A stretch of 64,000 nucleotides of DNA from positions 1-64,000 of the forward strand of contig JBGUIU010000243.1 in NCBI GenBank assembly GCA_045113275.1, read 5' to 3'. Under the pieces are notes generated by a model. That model saw only the letters and a list, made by a program, of their open reading frames with translations. It was not told the origin of the DNA and searched no databases. Positions within the stretch are counted from its first letter, which is position 1; each line of letters starts with the position of its first letter. The DNA comes from UBA1181 sp045113275 (GTDB lineage Bacteria; Bacteroidota; Bacteroidia; Bacteroidales; Paludibacteraceae). The position numbers were made by a program, and so were the translations under genes. Below are positions 52,593 to 61,925 of the stretch, in pieces.

Positions 52593-53357
52593 TTATCTTG
52601 CTTGTTCGTCTATTCCTCTTCTTGTTCGATTATAACTTCTGTAATTATCTAATTCTATTTCAACGTCGGGCTCAATAAATGATTCCCTCTTGCTTAATTT
52701 GAATTTGATGTATTTGATCGTCAATCCTCTTTCAATCCATTGTTGCTCATAGAATGTTTTAATAGAGAGTATTTTGTCGTCAGAAAAATCAGAGTGATAT
52801 AAATCATCGTTCTGGAACAATACTTCGTAATGATTGGCTTTCACCATTTCGCATGTGTATTGGAACATAAAATTACTATCAGTTTTCAAATGAATAACCC
52901 CGTCGGGTTGCACAAAAGACTGATATAATTCCATGAAACGAGTAGAGGTGAGGCGTTTCCTCGTCTTTTTCATTTGAGGGTCGGGGAAGGTAAGCCATAT
53001 CTCTGACACTTCGTTCTCTGCGAAAAAGGAGGAGATGATTTCTATGTTGGTTCGGATAAACGCAACATTCTTCATGTTCTTCTGAAAAGATTCCTTGGCA
53101 CCTGTCCACATGCGTGCGCCTTTGATATCGACGCCTATGAAATTTTTATCAGGATAGAGCTCAGCTAATGCAACAGTGTATTCTCCTTTGCCGCATCCTA
53201 GTTCTAATACGATAGGGTTGTCGTTGCCAAAAAATGTATTCCATTTTCCTTTTAAATGGAAGTCTTCTCTCTGTTCTTGAAACGCTGAAAAAGTATATTG
53301 GAAAACGTGTGGAAACGTTTCCATGTCACTAAATTTAGCTAATTTATTCTTTCCCAT
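52593..53357 (-). CDS. trmB: tRNA (guanosine46-N7)-methyltransferase
   Basis: 254 residues. LELGCGKGEYTVALAELYPDKNFIGVD is the SAM-binding motif I region, and LTFPDPQMKKTRKRLT is the conserved TrmB signature. It makes m7G46 in the variable loop of tRNA. It lies 12 bases after gldH and is followed closely by the polyprenyl synthase gene. Confidence 0.96.
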   Translation of the reverse strand: MGKNKLAKFSDMETFPHVFQYTFSAFQEQREDFHLKGKWNTFFGNDNPIVLELGCGKGEYTVALAELYPDKNFIGVDIKGARMWTGAKESFQKNMKNVAFIRTNIEIISSFFAENEVSEIWLTFPDPQMKKTRKRLTSTRFMELYQSFVQPDGVIHLKTDSNFMFQYTCEMVKANHYEVLFQNDDLYHSDFSDDKILSIKTFYEQQWIERGLTIKYIKFKLSKRESFIEPDVEIELDNYRSYNRTRRGIDEQAR

Positions 53358-53369
53358 TCGTTTGATGAA

Positions 53370-53861
53370 TTATTGTTTCGCTTCTGCTTTTTCTATTCTG
53401 ATTCCTATTTCATGTATGCCCTTCAAGGTATCCGAACGCATGCCTTGTATTAAATCAAAGTGATAAATTCCTTTTTGCGGAAATTTTGTGTTTGATAAGA
53501 ATAAGACAGGAAGAGCGTACAATGATCCGGATGATTTGCCGATCCATCTTCCGTAGTTATCAGCTAAAACACATTCAAGGGTATCGGAATAATCGATTCC
53601 TTGAGGGGAAGTGGAGTGAACAAACAACCAAAAATTTTTGTAAGGATAATCTGCTTCGTTTCGTATGTCAATGATCACATTATACAATTCAGTTGTGTCT
53701 TGGGCATCATATTCAAATGATACGATGTCTTTTTTATACCATAACGATTCTGTAAGTGTTGCAGCATCTTGAAATACGATGTTGTTGTCACAGCTTGTCA
53801 TGGCACAAAGCAGTGTGACCATAAGACATAATGTCTTGAATATGTTACTGTTCTTATTCAT
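53370..53861 (-). CDS. gldH: Gliding-motility/T9SS lipoprotein GldH
   Basis: 163 residues from the ATG at 53861 (an ATG at 53867 adds two); longer starts lie within ricT. Lipoprotein signal ending AMTSC. The mature sequence (NNIVFQDAATLTESLWYKKDIVSFEY, then NLWLFVHS-like KNFWLFVHSTSP) matches GldH, an outer-membrane lipoprotein that assists type IX secretion in Bacteroidetes. Its 5' end overlaps ricT by 8 bases. Together with the PorP/SprF cassette at 25.8 kb it indicates an active type IX system. Confidence 0.9.
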   Translation of the reverse strand: MNKNSNIFKTLCLMVTLLCAMTSCDNNIVFQDAATLTESLWYKKDIVSFEYDAQDTTELYNVIIDIRNEADYPYKNFWLFVHSTSPQGIDYSDTLECVLADNYGRWIGKSSGSLYALPVLFLSNTKFPQKGIYHFDLIQGMRSDTLKGIHEIGIRIEKAEAKQ

Positions 53862-55371
53862 GATCATTCGAATTGTTAGGGGCTTGAGGTGCTGCATTTC
53901 TCTGTTCTGATGAGGCGTCTGCAGGTTTGTTACCCGTTCTGTCACCTTTCTTGTTCATGTCTCTTCTTCTGAAATCTCTGTTTCTGCGGTTACGGTGATC
54001 GTTGTTTTTATCACCTGAAGGTTGTGCCTCAGAATCATTATTGGAAGATGTAGGGGCATTGTTTGATTCAGAATCTTTACCTGACGCTTCTCTTCTTGAA
54101 TTGTCGCGGTTTCTTCTGTCTTTCCTGTTATCCCTATTGTTTCTTCCTTGACGGTCATTGCCTCCTGGTTGTTGTGTTGAGTCATTCTGTTCAACAGGGG
54201 TTGCTTGTGAGTCGGACGTAGCATTTGCTTTTAGCTCTGCATTATTTTCTTGGTTGTTAGAAGAAGCCTCTGCATTATTGTTTGCTCCGTTGTTCCCTTT
54301 GTTCTTCTTTTTCTTTTTCTTTCTGTCGAATCGTGTCAAACTATCTTGACCCACAACATTTTCGTAGTCGATTATTCTTTCTTTCTCTGTGCTTTCCAAT
54401 AAAGACTCTACTTTGATACCTTGTTTGTTTAGTGCAATGATCTCTTTCACACGTTCAACCGGTATTGATACGATGTTTGCAGCCATGGAAGGGGATGAGG
54501 AGTATTGCATGATGCCACCAAACACATCTGTTTTGAAATGGTAGAATACCCCATCCATTGTCTCCAACTGGATGTTGCGGTCAGGAATGTTTTTCTGAGC
54601 TTCAACGTATGCATCGATTTCAAAGTTGAGGCAACACTTTAGTTTTGCACATTGACCAGCCATCTTTTGCGGGTTGAGCGAGATCTCTTGGTAACGAGCC
54701 GAACTAGTGGCGACAGAACTGAACTTGGTCATCCAACTAGAACAGCAAAGCGCTCTTCCGCAAGGACCAATACCTCCGATACGTCCTGCTTCTTGTCTGG
54801 CACCAATTTGTTTCATCTCTATTCGAACATGGAACGTGTCAGCTAGAACTTTGATGAGCTCACGGAAATCGACACGATCGTCGGCTATGTAGTAGAAAAT
54901 GGCTTTGTTGCCATCTCCTTGATATTCCACGTCGCCAATCTTCATGTTGAGTTTGAGATCTTCTGCAATTTTTCTTGCTTGTAGCATGGTCTCATGTTCT
55001 TTAGCCTTGGATTCTTCATATTTTTCCAAGTCGCTTGGACGCGCTTTGCGGTAAATTCGTTTGATCTCAGTACGAGTTTGGTCGATATGGTATTTTTTCA
55101 TTTGGGCAAGAACCAGTTGACCCGTCATGGAAACGGTGCCGATGTCATGTCCTGGTGTGGCTTCTACCGCTACGATGTCGCCTTTCTCTAAGGTTAAATC
55201 GTTAGAATTTCGATAATATCCTTTTCTTGTATTTTTGAAAGTTATTTCGACTAAATCAGTGGCACTTGAAGATTCTGGAATGTCACATAACCAGTCAAAT
55301 GTATCCAATTTTTGGTCTGTCTTTTTGCTGCACCCTTTACTATTCATTTGGCAGCCATTGTTTATACTCAT
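53854..55371 (-). CDS. ricT: PSP1/RicT-family protein with long charged tail
   Basis: 505 residues. The N-terminal 300 residues are the PSP1/RicT fold: EITFKNTRKGYYRNS, GDIVAVEATPGHDIGTV, QEAGRIGGIGPCGRALCCSSWM and KMAGQCAKLKCCLNFE, whose cysteines bind an Fe-S cluster in Bacillus RicT (YaaT). After residue about 350 the protein becomes a low-complexity region rich in Asn, Gln, Ser, Asp and Arg, including NRRNRDFRRRDMNKKGDR. RicT helps mRNA processing with RicA and RicF in Bacillus; no such partners are seen here. gldH begins in its last codons. Confidence 0.9.
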   Translation of the reverse strand: MSINNGCQMNSKGCSKKTDQKLDTFDWLCDIPESSSATDLVEITFKNTRKGYYRNSNDLTLEKGDIVAVEATPGHDIGTVSMTGQLVLAQMKKYHIDQTRTEIKRIYRKARPSDLEKYEESKAKEHETMLQARKIAEDLKLNMKIGDVEYQGDGNKAIFYYIADDRVDFRELIKVLADTFHVRIEMKQIGARQEAGRIGGIGPCGRALCCSSWMTKFSSVATSSARYQEISLNPQKMAGQCAKLKCCLNFEIDAYVEAQKNIPDRNIQLETMDGVFYHFKTDVFGGIMQYSSSPSMAANIVSIPVERVKEIIALNKQGIKVESLLESTEKERIIDYENVVGQDSLTRFDRKKKKKKNKGNNGANNNAEASSNNQENNAELKANATSDSQATPVEQNDSTQQPGGNDRQGRNNRDNRKDRRNRDNSRREASGKDSESNNAPTSSNNDSEAQPSGDKNNDHRNRRNRDFRRRDMNKKGDRTGNKPADASSEQRNAAPQAPNNSNDHE

Positions 55372-55406
55372 ATATTGTTTTTATTTGTATTTTATATTGT
55401 TTTGTA

Positions 55407-56528
55407 TCATTTCATTTTTATGAGCATTGTTATTTTCAAGGCAAAATCAAAAAAAACGATTTTGGCTTGTACGTTTTGCTCAATGTGTCTCTCCGCTAGA
55501 TCCAATTCAGAAAGGAACCCAGAAATGTTCTTTTCGTTTATGAAGGGAGAAAAACGCACGGAAAAGTTGTTCTCTTCTTGCGTTAAATAATTTAATTTGC
55601 TCTCGTGAAGATTGAGAATGAAGTTCTCTCGAATCATCGTTTGTGCATATCGAAGAAAGGCAATTTGCCTTTTTCTGCCTATTTTTGATATCTCGTCAGA
55701 CCATGCTTTCATCCCTTGCGCGTCTCTTAAATAGCTTCGACGCATGATGTTGACAAAAAGATTGAAATATTCATTTTCTTCCTGAGAGGTCTCTATGAGA
55801 TTGATTGCCTTTATCAGATTTCCATTGGCTATGTGCGAAATGTTTGATAGCTTGTCTGCCGGCAAATCGTATTTGTCACTTAAAGCCTTCGCAATAGCTG
55901 TTTCCGTCAGTGGGGGAACGAAGAATTTTTGAGTTCTGGAGAGAATCGTTGGAAGTATCTTCTCGACATCTTCGCTGACTAAAATGAATAATGTCTTTGT
56001 TGGAGGCTCCTCGATGATCTTTAATAGTTTGTTGGCACAATCCTCTTGCATTTTCTCAGGCATCCAGACAATCATTATTTTGTATTCGGACTCATACGAT
56101 TTTGCACTCAATTTTTTTAAAATTTCGTTGCTCTCATTCGTATAGATAGTGCTTTGCTTATTGTCTCGGCTAATGGTCTTTTCCCATTCCTCTAAATTGA
56201 AATAGGGGAATTCTTGCAACTGATTTCTCCATTCGGGAAGAAAATTGTCGCATGTGGTTGAATCATTGGACCGAGTGATTGGAAATACAAAGTGTAAATC
56301 TGGATGTGCAATTTTGGCAAATTGCTTGCAAGACGGACATGTCCCACATGCTTCTCCGTCATGTTTGTTTTGACACTCTACGTATTGGGCAAGAGCAATG
56401 GCTAAAGCTAGTTTTCCTGTCCCTTGCGGACCGTATAGCAGAATTGCATGAGCTAATCTATTGCTACTCACTGCTTTTATAAAGGTTTGCTTGATAGAAT
56501 CCTGTCCGTATATGTCTTTAAATAACAT
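55407..56528 (-). CDS. holB: DNA polymerase III delta' subunit
   Basis: 373 residues. The P-loop GPQGTGKLALA and a zinc module with four cysteines (CQNKHDGEACGTCPSC) fit the clamp-loader delta' subunit. KIIEEPPTKTLFIL matches the conserved EEP region. It loads the sliding clamp onto primed DNA. First gene of the holB-ricT-gldH-trmB-polyprenyl synthase-hypothetical-malQ operon; the gap to ricT is 35 bases. Promoter -7 at 56557-56564. Confidence 0.95.
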   Translation of the reverse strand: MLFKDIYGQDSIKQTFIKAVSSNRLAHAILLYGPQGTGKLALAIALAQYVECQNKHDGEACGTCPSCKQFAKIAHPDLHFVFPITRSNDSTTCDNFLPEWRNQLQEFPYFNLEEWEKTISRDNKQSTIYTNESNEILKKLSAKSYESEYKIMIVWMPEKMQEDCANKLLKIIEEPPTKTLFILVSEDVEKILPTILSRTQKFFVPPLTETAIAKALSDKYDLPADKLSNISHIANGNLIKAINLIETSQEENEYFNLFVNIMRRSYLRDAQGMKAWSDEISKIGRKRQIAFLRYAQTMIRENFILNLHESKLNYLTQEENNFSVRFSPFINEKNISGFLSELDLAERHIEQNVQAKIVFFDFALKITMLIKMK

Positions 56529-56556
56529 GAAATTAGAAGCGAAATTTAAAATTTCC

Positions 56557-56564
56557 CAAAGTTA
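56557..56564 (-). promoter_or_regulatory. -7 element of holB operon
   Basis: TAACTTTG on the minus strand, 28 bases upstream of the holB start. Confidence 0.65.
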
Positions 56565-56704
56565 ATCTTTTTTGTTGAATTAATAAAGTAAATGGAAGAA
56601 AATGAGAATGATAAAATTCGAAAGGGAACTTGGTGCCATTCGCTTGATATTTATGTGTAAAAATCAGACGAGTGTTTTAATCTGTAGAATTAAAAAAAAT
56701 AGCG

Positions 56705-56712
56705 TATTTTTG
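56705..56712 (+). promoter_or_regulatory. -7 element of ABC-F gene
   Basis: TATTTTTG, 14 bases upstream of the ATG at 56727. Confidence 0.6.
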
Positions 56713-56726
56713 CAGAAAAAATTAGT

Positions 56727-58367
56727 ATGATATCGGTTGATGGGTTGACTGTTGAGTTCGGTGGTACGACTCTTTTTGAAAATATATCGTTTCAAGTAAA
56801 CGAAAGTGATCGAATTGCCCTCATGGGTAAAAATGGTGCGGGTAAATCAACGTTACTAAAAATCCTAGCTGGAATACAGACTCCTACCAGAGGTTCGGTG
56901 ACCGTTCCCAAAGGTACGGTAGTGGCATATCTTCCTCAACATCTGATGACAGAAGATCATCGCACAGTTTTTGAAGAGGCTTCTTTAGCTTTCTCCGATC
57001 TGTTCGAGATGGAGAAGGAAATAGAGAGATTGAACAAAGAGTTGTCTGAACGAACTGATTATGAGAGTGATGACTATATGAATTTGATTGAACAAGTTTC
57101 TACATTAAGTGAGAAATATTATTCAATTGAAGAAATTAATTATGAGGCGGATGTTGAAAAAACATTGTTAGGGTTAGGTTTCGTTCGCGAGGATTTGAAT
57201 AAGCCTACAAAGGAGTTTAGTGGGGGATGGCGCATGAGAATTGAATTGGCCAAGATCTTATTGCGGAAACCTGATGTTATTTTATTGGATGAACCTACTA
57301 ATCACTTGGATATCGAGTCAATCCAATGGCTGGAAGATTTCTTGATTGAGAGTGCGAAAGCCGTGATTGTGATTTCTCATGACCGCGCTTTTGTTGACCA
57401 TATCACTACTCGCACCATAGAGGTGACCATGGGTAGAATATACGATTACAAAGTGAATTATTCTCACTATCTGGAACTGCGGAAAGAACGTAGAGAACAA
57501 CAGCAGAAAGCATACGATGAACAACAGAAGATGATTGCTGAAACCAAGGAGTTCATCGAACGTTTCAAGGGTACCTACTCTAAAACATTACAGGTACAGT
57601 CGCGTGTGAAGATGCTGGAGAAACTGGAGATCTTGGAGGTGGATGAAGAAGACACCTCGGCTCTTCGCCTGAAGTTCCCTCCTTCACCTCGTTCGGGTAG
57701 CTTCCCTGTGATTGCAGACCGTGTAGGGAAATCCTACGGAGATCATTTAGTTTTCAAAGATGCATCGTTTACTATTGCACGTGGAGAAAAAGTGGCTTTT
57801 GTCGGAAAGAATGGAGAAGGAAAATCTACCATGGTGAAATGCATCATGAACGAAATCGAACATGAAGGTAAATTGTCGCTGGGACACAATGTGATGATTG
57901 GTTATTTTGCTCAAAATCAAGCCTCTTTGTTGGATGGGGAACTGACTGTCTTCCAGACGATTGATGATGTGGCGAAGGGAGAGATACGTAATAAGATCAA
58001 GGACCTTTTGGGTGCGTTTATGTTTGGTGGCGAGAACTCAACAAAGAAAGTGAAGGTGCTTTCGGGTGGTGAACGTACGCGTTTGGCTATGATCAAGTTG
58101 TTACTTGAGCCTGTTAATTTGCTTATCTTGGATGAGCCGACGAATCACTTGGACATGAAGACAAAAGACATCTTGAAATCAGCCTTGAAGGATTTCGATG
58201 GTACGTTGATTGTGGTTTCACACGACCGTGACTTTCTGGATGGTTTGGTGACGAAGGTCTATGAGTTCGGACATAAAAAGGTGACGGAACATCTAGAGGG
58301 TATCTATGAGTTCCTGAAGAAAAAGAAGATGGAGAACCTTCGTGAGATAGAACGCAAGGATCGTTAA
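56727..58367 (+). CDS. ABC-F family ATPase
   Basis: 546 residues without membrane segments. Two ATP-binding cassettes: Walker A GKNGAGKST (~36) and GKNGEGKST (~365), signatures EFSGGWRMR and VLSGGERTR, and Walker B LDEPTNHLD in each. A charged linker between them (about 245-310) is the P-site tRNA interaction motif region. ABC-F proteins act on the ribosome to rescue stalled or slow translation; some give antibiotic resistance, but no clear hint of that appears here. Convergent with the Hint protein gene. Confidence 0.96.
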   Translation: MISVDGLTVEFGGTTLFENISFQVNESDRIALMGKNGAGKSTLLKILAGIQTPTRGSVTVPKGTVVAYLPQHLMTEDHRTVFEEASLAFSDLFEMEKEIERLNKELSERTDYESDDYMNLIEQVSTLSEKYYSIEEINYEADVEKTLLGLGFVREDLNKPTKEFSGGWRMRIELAKILLRKPDVILLDEPTNHLDIESIQWLEDFLIESAKAVIVISHDRAFVDHITTRTIEVTMGRIYDYKVNYSHYLELRKERREQQQKAYDEQQKMIAETKEFIERFKGTYSKTLQVQSRVKMLEKLEILEVDEEDTSALRLKFPPSPRSGSFPVIADRVGKSYGDHLVFKDASFTIARGEKVAFVGKNGEGKSTMVKCIMNEIEHEGKLSLGHNVMIGYFAQNQASLLDGELTVFQTIDDVAKGEIRNKIKDLLGAFMFGGENSTKKVKVLSGGERTRLAMIKLLLEPVNLLILDEPTNHLDMKTKDILKSALKDFDGTLIVVSHDRDFLDGLVTKVYEFGHKKVTEHLEGIYEFLKKKKMENLREIERKDR

Positions 58368-58376
58368 TCGTTTCGC

Positions 58377-59552
58377 TTATTTCAATCCTTCTGTGCCGAC
58401 GCATACACCGTTGGCGAAGAATCCTATGTGTTTATCACTTAGCTCTGTGATGGTGTAGAATGGTTGCTTTTCTTTCCCCTTCTCAATGGCGATAACTTGA
58501 TCGTCGGAACCATCTGATTGTAGGATGTACGTGCCGATTTTTATTGTCCCCACATTACTAAATCCTTTATATAATTTGCTTTTTTCAGGATCACATGATA
58601 CCCAGCCGAATTTAGGACTGAAGAGGGGATGATCCAACGTACAGGTGAGGCTTCTTCCACTTTTGAATCTGTAGGTGACAAAGTCGGTGTGACTCTTTTC
58701 CGCTACAGCCTTCACGGCGCTTTTGCCCGTTGTGTTACTGGTGGTGTAGGATAATACTTCGTCCCCCTCTCTTATCTCTTCGATGTTCTTCACGGAACCA
58801 TCTGCCATCGTTATCTTTGTCCCTTTGGCGAGGCAGTGTACATCTAATCCATCGAAATAGATTTCGGATAGTGCGGTGTCATCGTATTTGTCACCCTTAT
58901 AAACCTCCATGATTTCGAACTTCAGTTTCCAGTCGGGTGACCCCGATGTGTGATCTCCAAGTGTGCCGATATTGAATCGTTGCTCTCCCATGATATCCTT
59001 CAAATCCAGTATGGCAATAGGTTTGCCGTCTTTGTACACTTTCAATTTTTTCACCCGACTATTCTCCTTGAAGGCTTTTTTACTTTTCACATAACCATTC
59101 ACAACGATGATGGTGGTTATTCTAGGAGAGCCTCCTTCGAACGTGTAGGTTAGGTATTCTCCGATTCCGTAGCCCTCTACGCCCTCCACCCAGGCAGTCC
59201 TGTAGTTTAGGTCGTGTGCGTTCCCTGCTTTGTAGTTGACGGAGCCCTGAGACTTCAATTGGCTGGATGCGGTGACTGATTTGGGACCTCCGGCACAGTA
59301 CCAACTACATCCTGCGCCGATAACATCCCAATAACTCTCCTTGGTTTCATCGAATATGCTTTGTTCCTCCTTGGTAAGCTCGTCGTAGTTGAAGTCTGTC
59401 TGTGAGGCTCTTTTCGTTATTTCATTGAATATCTTATTGTTTTTCTCAAAATCTATTTCTTTGACAGAAACAGGTTGGTACACAGTTGTTTGCGCTAGTG
59501 CGCATAGGATATAGCTCCAAAATGTTAAAATGAGTAGAATGCTCTTTTTCAT
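58377..59552 (-). CDS. Secreted protein: NADase-type glycan-binding domain fused to C-terminal Hint domain
   Basis: 391 residues, signal peptide MKKSILLILTFWSYILCALAQ. Residues about 80-235 look like the discoidin-like NADase-type glycan-binding domain (TASSQLKSQGSVNYKAGNA, NYRTAWVEGVEGYG). From C240 (HCLAKGTKITMADG) begins a Hint domain with block B TLDHPL (H308) and a C-terminal FFANGVCV. Hint domains self-process by N to S acyl shift at their first Cys. The usual intein-type HN ending is absent (GVCVGTEG), so cleavage between the two parts, but not splicing, is plausible. It lies 25 bases after dgt. Role unknown. Confidence 0.8.
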   Translation of the reverse strand: MKKSILLILTFWSYILCALAQTTVYQPVSVKEIDFEKNNKIFNEITKRASQTDFNYDELTKEEQSIFDETKESYWDVIGAGCSWYCAGGPKSVTASSQLKSQGSVNYKAGNAHDLNYRTAWVEGVEGYGIGEYLTYTFEGGSPRITTIIVVNGYVKSKKAFKENSRVKKLKVYKDGKPIAILDLKDIMGEQRFNIGTLGDHTSGSPDWKLKFEIMEVYKGDKYDDTALSEIYFDGLDVHCLAKGTKITMADGSVKNIEEIREGDEVLSYTTSNTTGKSAVKAVAEKSHTDFVTYRFKSGRSLTCTLDHPLFSPKFGWVSCDPEKSKLYKGFSNVGTIKIGTYILQSDGSDDQVIAIEKGKEKQPFYTITELSDKHIGFFANGVCVGTEGLK

Positions 59553-59577
59553 GTGTTATCCTCCTCTAATTTTATGT

Positions 59578-60930
59578 TTATAAGCTCGGTAAACTCATAC
59601 CGTTGATTTTACGATAAAGATCCAATGCGTAGATGTCGGTCATGCCCGAAATATAATCTAATACAGCCATGATGCGTCTGTAAGGGTCTTCGTATTCAAT
59701 CTCGTACTGTCCTGGAATGCGAGCTAATAATTGTTTGGAATAAGCTTTATCTGCATTGAATACCGCATCAATCTCTTTCTCTATTAACGTGTATATGATG
59801 TTGTAACCTGCTATTTCTATGTCAACAACATCTTTGGAATGGTATATTTTTTTGTAGGAAATCTTTTGGCATTTTTCGTATGCCGCTTTTATTTGATTGT
59901 CTATGCTTTCAATTAATGTAGAAGAGAAAACGCCGGAAAGAATTGCCTCTTCGTTTTCAATAAACACACGAGAACACTCCTTTACCAATACGCCGATGAC
60001 GGAAGAACGGAGGTAGGCAATCTGTTCATTTTCATCGTTTATGGTGGACATGTGTTTCTTTTTATGTGTTATCTGTTCCTCATTGAAAAATGACATTAAC
60101 AGATCTTTCGCTTCTTCAAAACTGATAAGTTTCAGTTTGTGCGCATCTTCGATATCCATGATTTCATAACAGATATCATCGGCAGCCTCTACTAGGTATA
60201 CGAGGGGATGGCGTACATATTTATCTTCGGCTAGACAAATCAGACCTAAGTCGTCTGCAATTTTTTTGAAATCCTCTTTCTCGCTTTGAAAGAAGCCGAA
60301 TTTCTTCTTTTTGTCTGTTATATAGTCTGATTTATACGGATATTTTACGATGGATGCTATCGTAGAGTAGGTGAGTACAAACCCACCTTTTCGTCGGCCA
60401 TCAAACTGATGGGTGAGTAGTCTGAAAGCATTGGCATTTCCCTCGAAGTGGATGATGTCATTCCACTGACTATCTGTGAGTTGGTATTTGTCTTTTAGCT
60501 TTTGTCCGTTTCCCTCAGAGAAGTAGGACGAGATGGCTGTTTCTCCTGAATGACCGAATGGAGGATTCCCCATATCGTGAGCCAGACAAGCAGCGGAAAC
60601 GATGGCGCCAATTTCATTGAGATTCTCTTCGGATGCCTGTCCGTATTTCTGCCGTAATGCTTTGGATACAGCATTGCCTAACGATCTTCCCACGCATGAA
60701 ACTTCGAGGCTATGAGTTAATCGGTTGTGGACAAAGATACTTCCGGGGAGCGGAAAAACCTGTGTTTTGTTCTGTAACCTTCTGAATGGAGAAGAGAATA
60801 TGAGTCGATCGAAATCCCGTTGAAACTCGGTTCGATCTTGTTCGTTGACATTATGATAATCCTCCAGTCCAAATCTTTTGGTGGTGATGAGCTTATTCCA
60901 ATCCATTCTTTCCAATCCGGTAAAATCCAT
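59578..60930 (-). CDS. dgt: Deoxyguanosinetriphosphate triphosphohydrolase
   Basis: 450 residues. FSSPFRRLQNKTQVFPLPGS and HSLEVSCVGRSLGN then AHDMGNPPFGHSGE are the HD-superfamily metal site and substrate region of dGTPases. It cleaves dNTPs (often dGTP) to the deoxynucleoside and triphosphate. Length is as expected. Own -7 element at 60952-60959. Confidence 0.96.
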   Translation of the reverse strand: MDFTGLERMDWNKLITTKRFGLEDYHNVNEQDRTEFQRDFDRLIFSSPFRRLQNKTQVFPLPGSIFVHNRLTHSLEVSCVGRSLGNAVSKALRQKYGQASEENLNEIGAIVSAACLAHDMGNPPFGHSGETAISSYFSEGNGQKLKDKYQLTDSQWNDIIHFEGNANAFRLLTHQFDGRRKGGFVLTYSTIASIVKYPYKSDYITDKKKKFGFFQSEKEDFKKIADDLGLICLAEDKYVRHPLVYLVEAADDICYEIMDIEDAHKLKLISFEEAKDLLMSFFNEEQITHKKKHMSTINDENEQIAYLRSSVIGVLVKECSRVFIENEEAILSGVFSSTLIESIDNQIKAAYEKCQKISYKKIYHSKDVVDIEIAGYNIIYTLIEKEIDAVFNADKAYSKQLLARIPGQYEIEYEDPYRRIMAVLDYISGMTDIYALDLYRKINGMSLPSL

Positions 60931-60951
60931 GTTTGTAATGATAAATTTTTA

Positions 60952-60959
60952 CAAAAATA
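60952..60959 (-). promoter_or_regulatory. -7 element of dgt
   Basis: TATTTTTG on the minus strand, 21 bases upstream of the start at 60930. Confidence 0.55.
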
Positions 60960-61034
60960 AGAAAAGGGAAGACGTGTTGGTAATATTTTCTGTTAATTAA
61001 TGATTAAAAAGTGCGGAATAAAATAATAAAAATT

Positions 61035-61042
61035 TATATTTG
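61035..61042 (+). promoter_or_regulatory. -7 element of secreted hypothetical gene
   Basis: TATATTTG, 55 bases upstream of the ATG at 61098; it lies inside the longer open frame from 61011 and decides the start. Confidence 0.6.
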
Positions 61043-61097
61043 TGCGGGAAAAAATAACATAGAATTAACAATAGTGCGTGTGCGTTCTTACGTTAGA

Positions 61098-61913
61098 ATG
61101 AAAAAGATTATATATACATTGCTTTTTATCTACGCTTGTGCCTTTTCGTGTGCGATGGCTGCAAATGATGCAGCGAGTAGCGCGAAAAGCAAGTCGGTTG
61201 CACAGCAAATGATAGAAACCATCAATGTACCCAATAGTCTTGAATTGGGATTGAACGGGAAGGTGAAACACTACACATTGTTTAATTCTACAGAGTATAA
61301 TGATTCTACAGAAAGTGAAGTTTTCTTTGTGTGTCGGATGAGTTTTGATGTAGAAGGGAATATCATCCGGACATATAGTGGGGAGGACACCTCAGCTTGT
61401 GCATATTGTACGTATCAATACGATGAATATGGTGATTTGATCGAGTTGTGTGTGTATGCTAGAAATCAGATGATGAAGAAAAAAATGATTTGTCACTATA
61501 ATGAGAGCCGAGGATTGTCTTATCTGGAGATTCAAGAATATGATTGTTATTACACAGGGAAGATGACAGCTCGGTATAGTTCTGTTTTTGATCGAAGTGG
61601 TGCGGAAAAAAGAGGTGAAATCACCTTCTATGATGTTGATGGGAATGTGAAGAAGAGGGAAGTGTACAAGTACAGCGGTTCGGATATCGTGGAGGTGAGT
61701 CTGTATGATCAGAAAGGAAAACTAGTATCCAAGAAACCTGCCAAGATGTCGGGTAATTATGATATTGTGAAAAATGACGTCAGTTTCTTTGTCTTAGGGA
61801 AAAGTCATGGTTTTGATCGCGCAGAGTACGATGAACTGGGGAACATGACGGAACGTGTTCGCTACTATATTGATCGAAAAGTCAAATATAGTTGTCAGAT
61901 AGAGTATTATTAA
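61098..61913 (+). CDS. Secreted hypothetical protein with YD-like repeats
   Basis: 271 residues from the ATG at 61098 (MKKIIYTLLFIYACAFSCAMA signal). The body holds several short Tyr-Asp-Glu-Gly steps (YQYDEYGDLIEL, DRSGAEKRGEIT, YDQKGKLVSKK, YDELGNMTERV) about 20-45 residues apart, similar in style to RHS/YD or MORN-like beta repeats. No catalytic motif. It is probably exported. Function unknown. Convergent with the MetH-activation gene, 12 bases apart. Confidence 0.7.
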   Translation: MKKIIYTLLFIYACAFSCAMAANDAASSAKSKSVAQQMIETINVPNSLELGLNGKVKHYTLFNSTEYNDSTESEVFFVCRMSFDVEGNIIRTYSGEDTSACAYCTYQYDEYGDLIELCVYARNQMMKKKMICHYNESRGLSYLEIQEYDCYYTGKMTARYSSVFDRSGAEKRGEITFYDVDGNVKKREVYKYSGSDIVEVSLYDQKGKLVSKKPAKMSGNYDIVKNDVSFFVLGKSHGFDRAEYDELGNMTERVRYYIDRKVKYSCQIEYY

Positions 61914-61925
61914 AAGTTGATTGAG

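Noticed and set aside
54158..54349. Plus-strand frame with a long phenylalanine run
   Set aside because: Antisense of the lysine-rich RicT linker; an artefact of composition.
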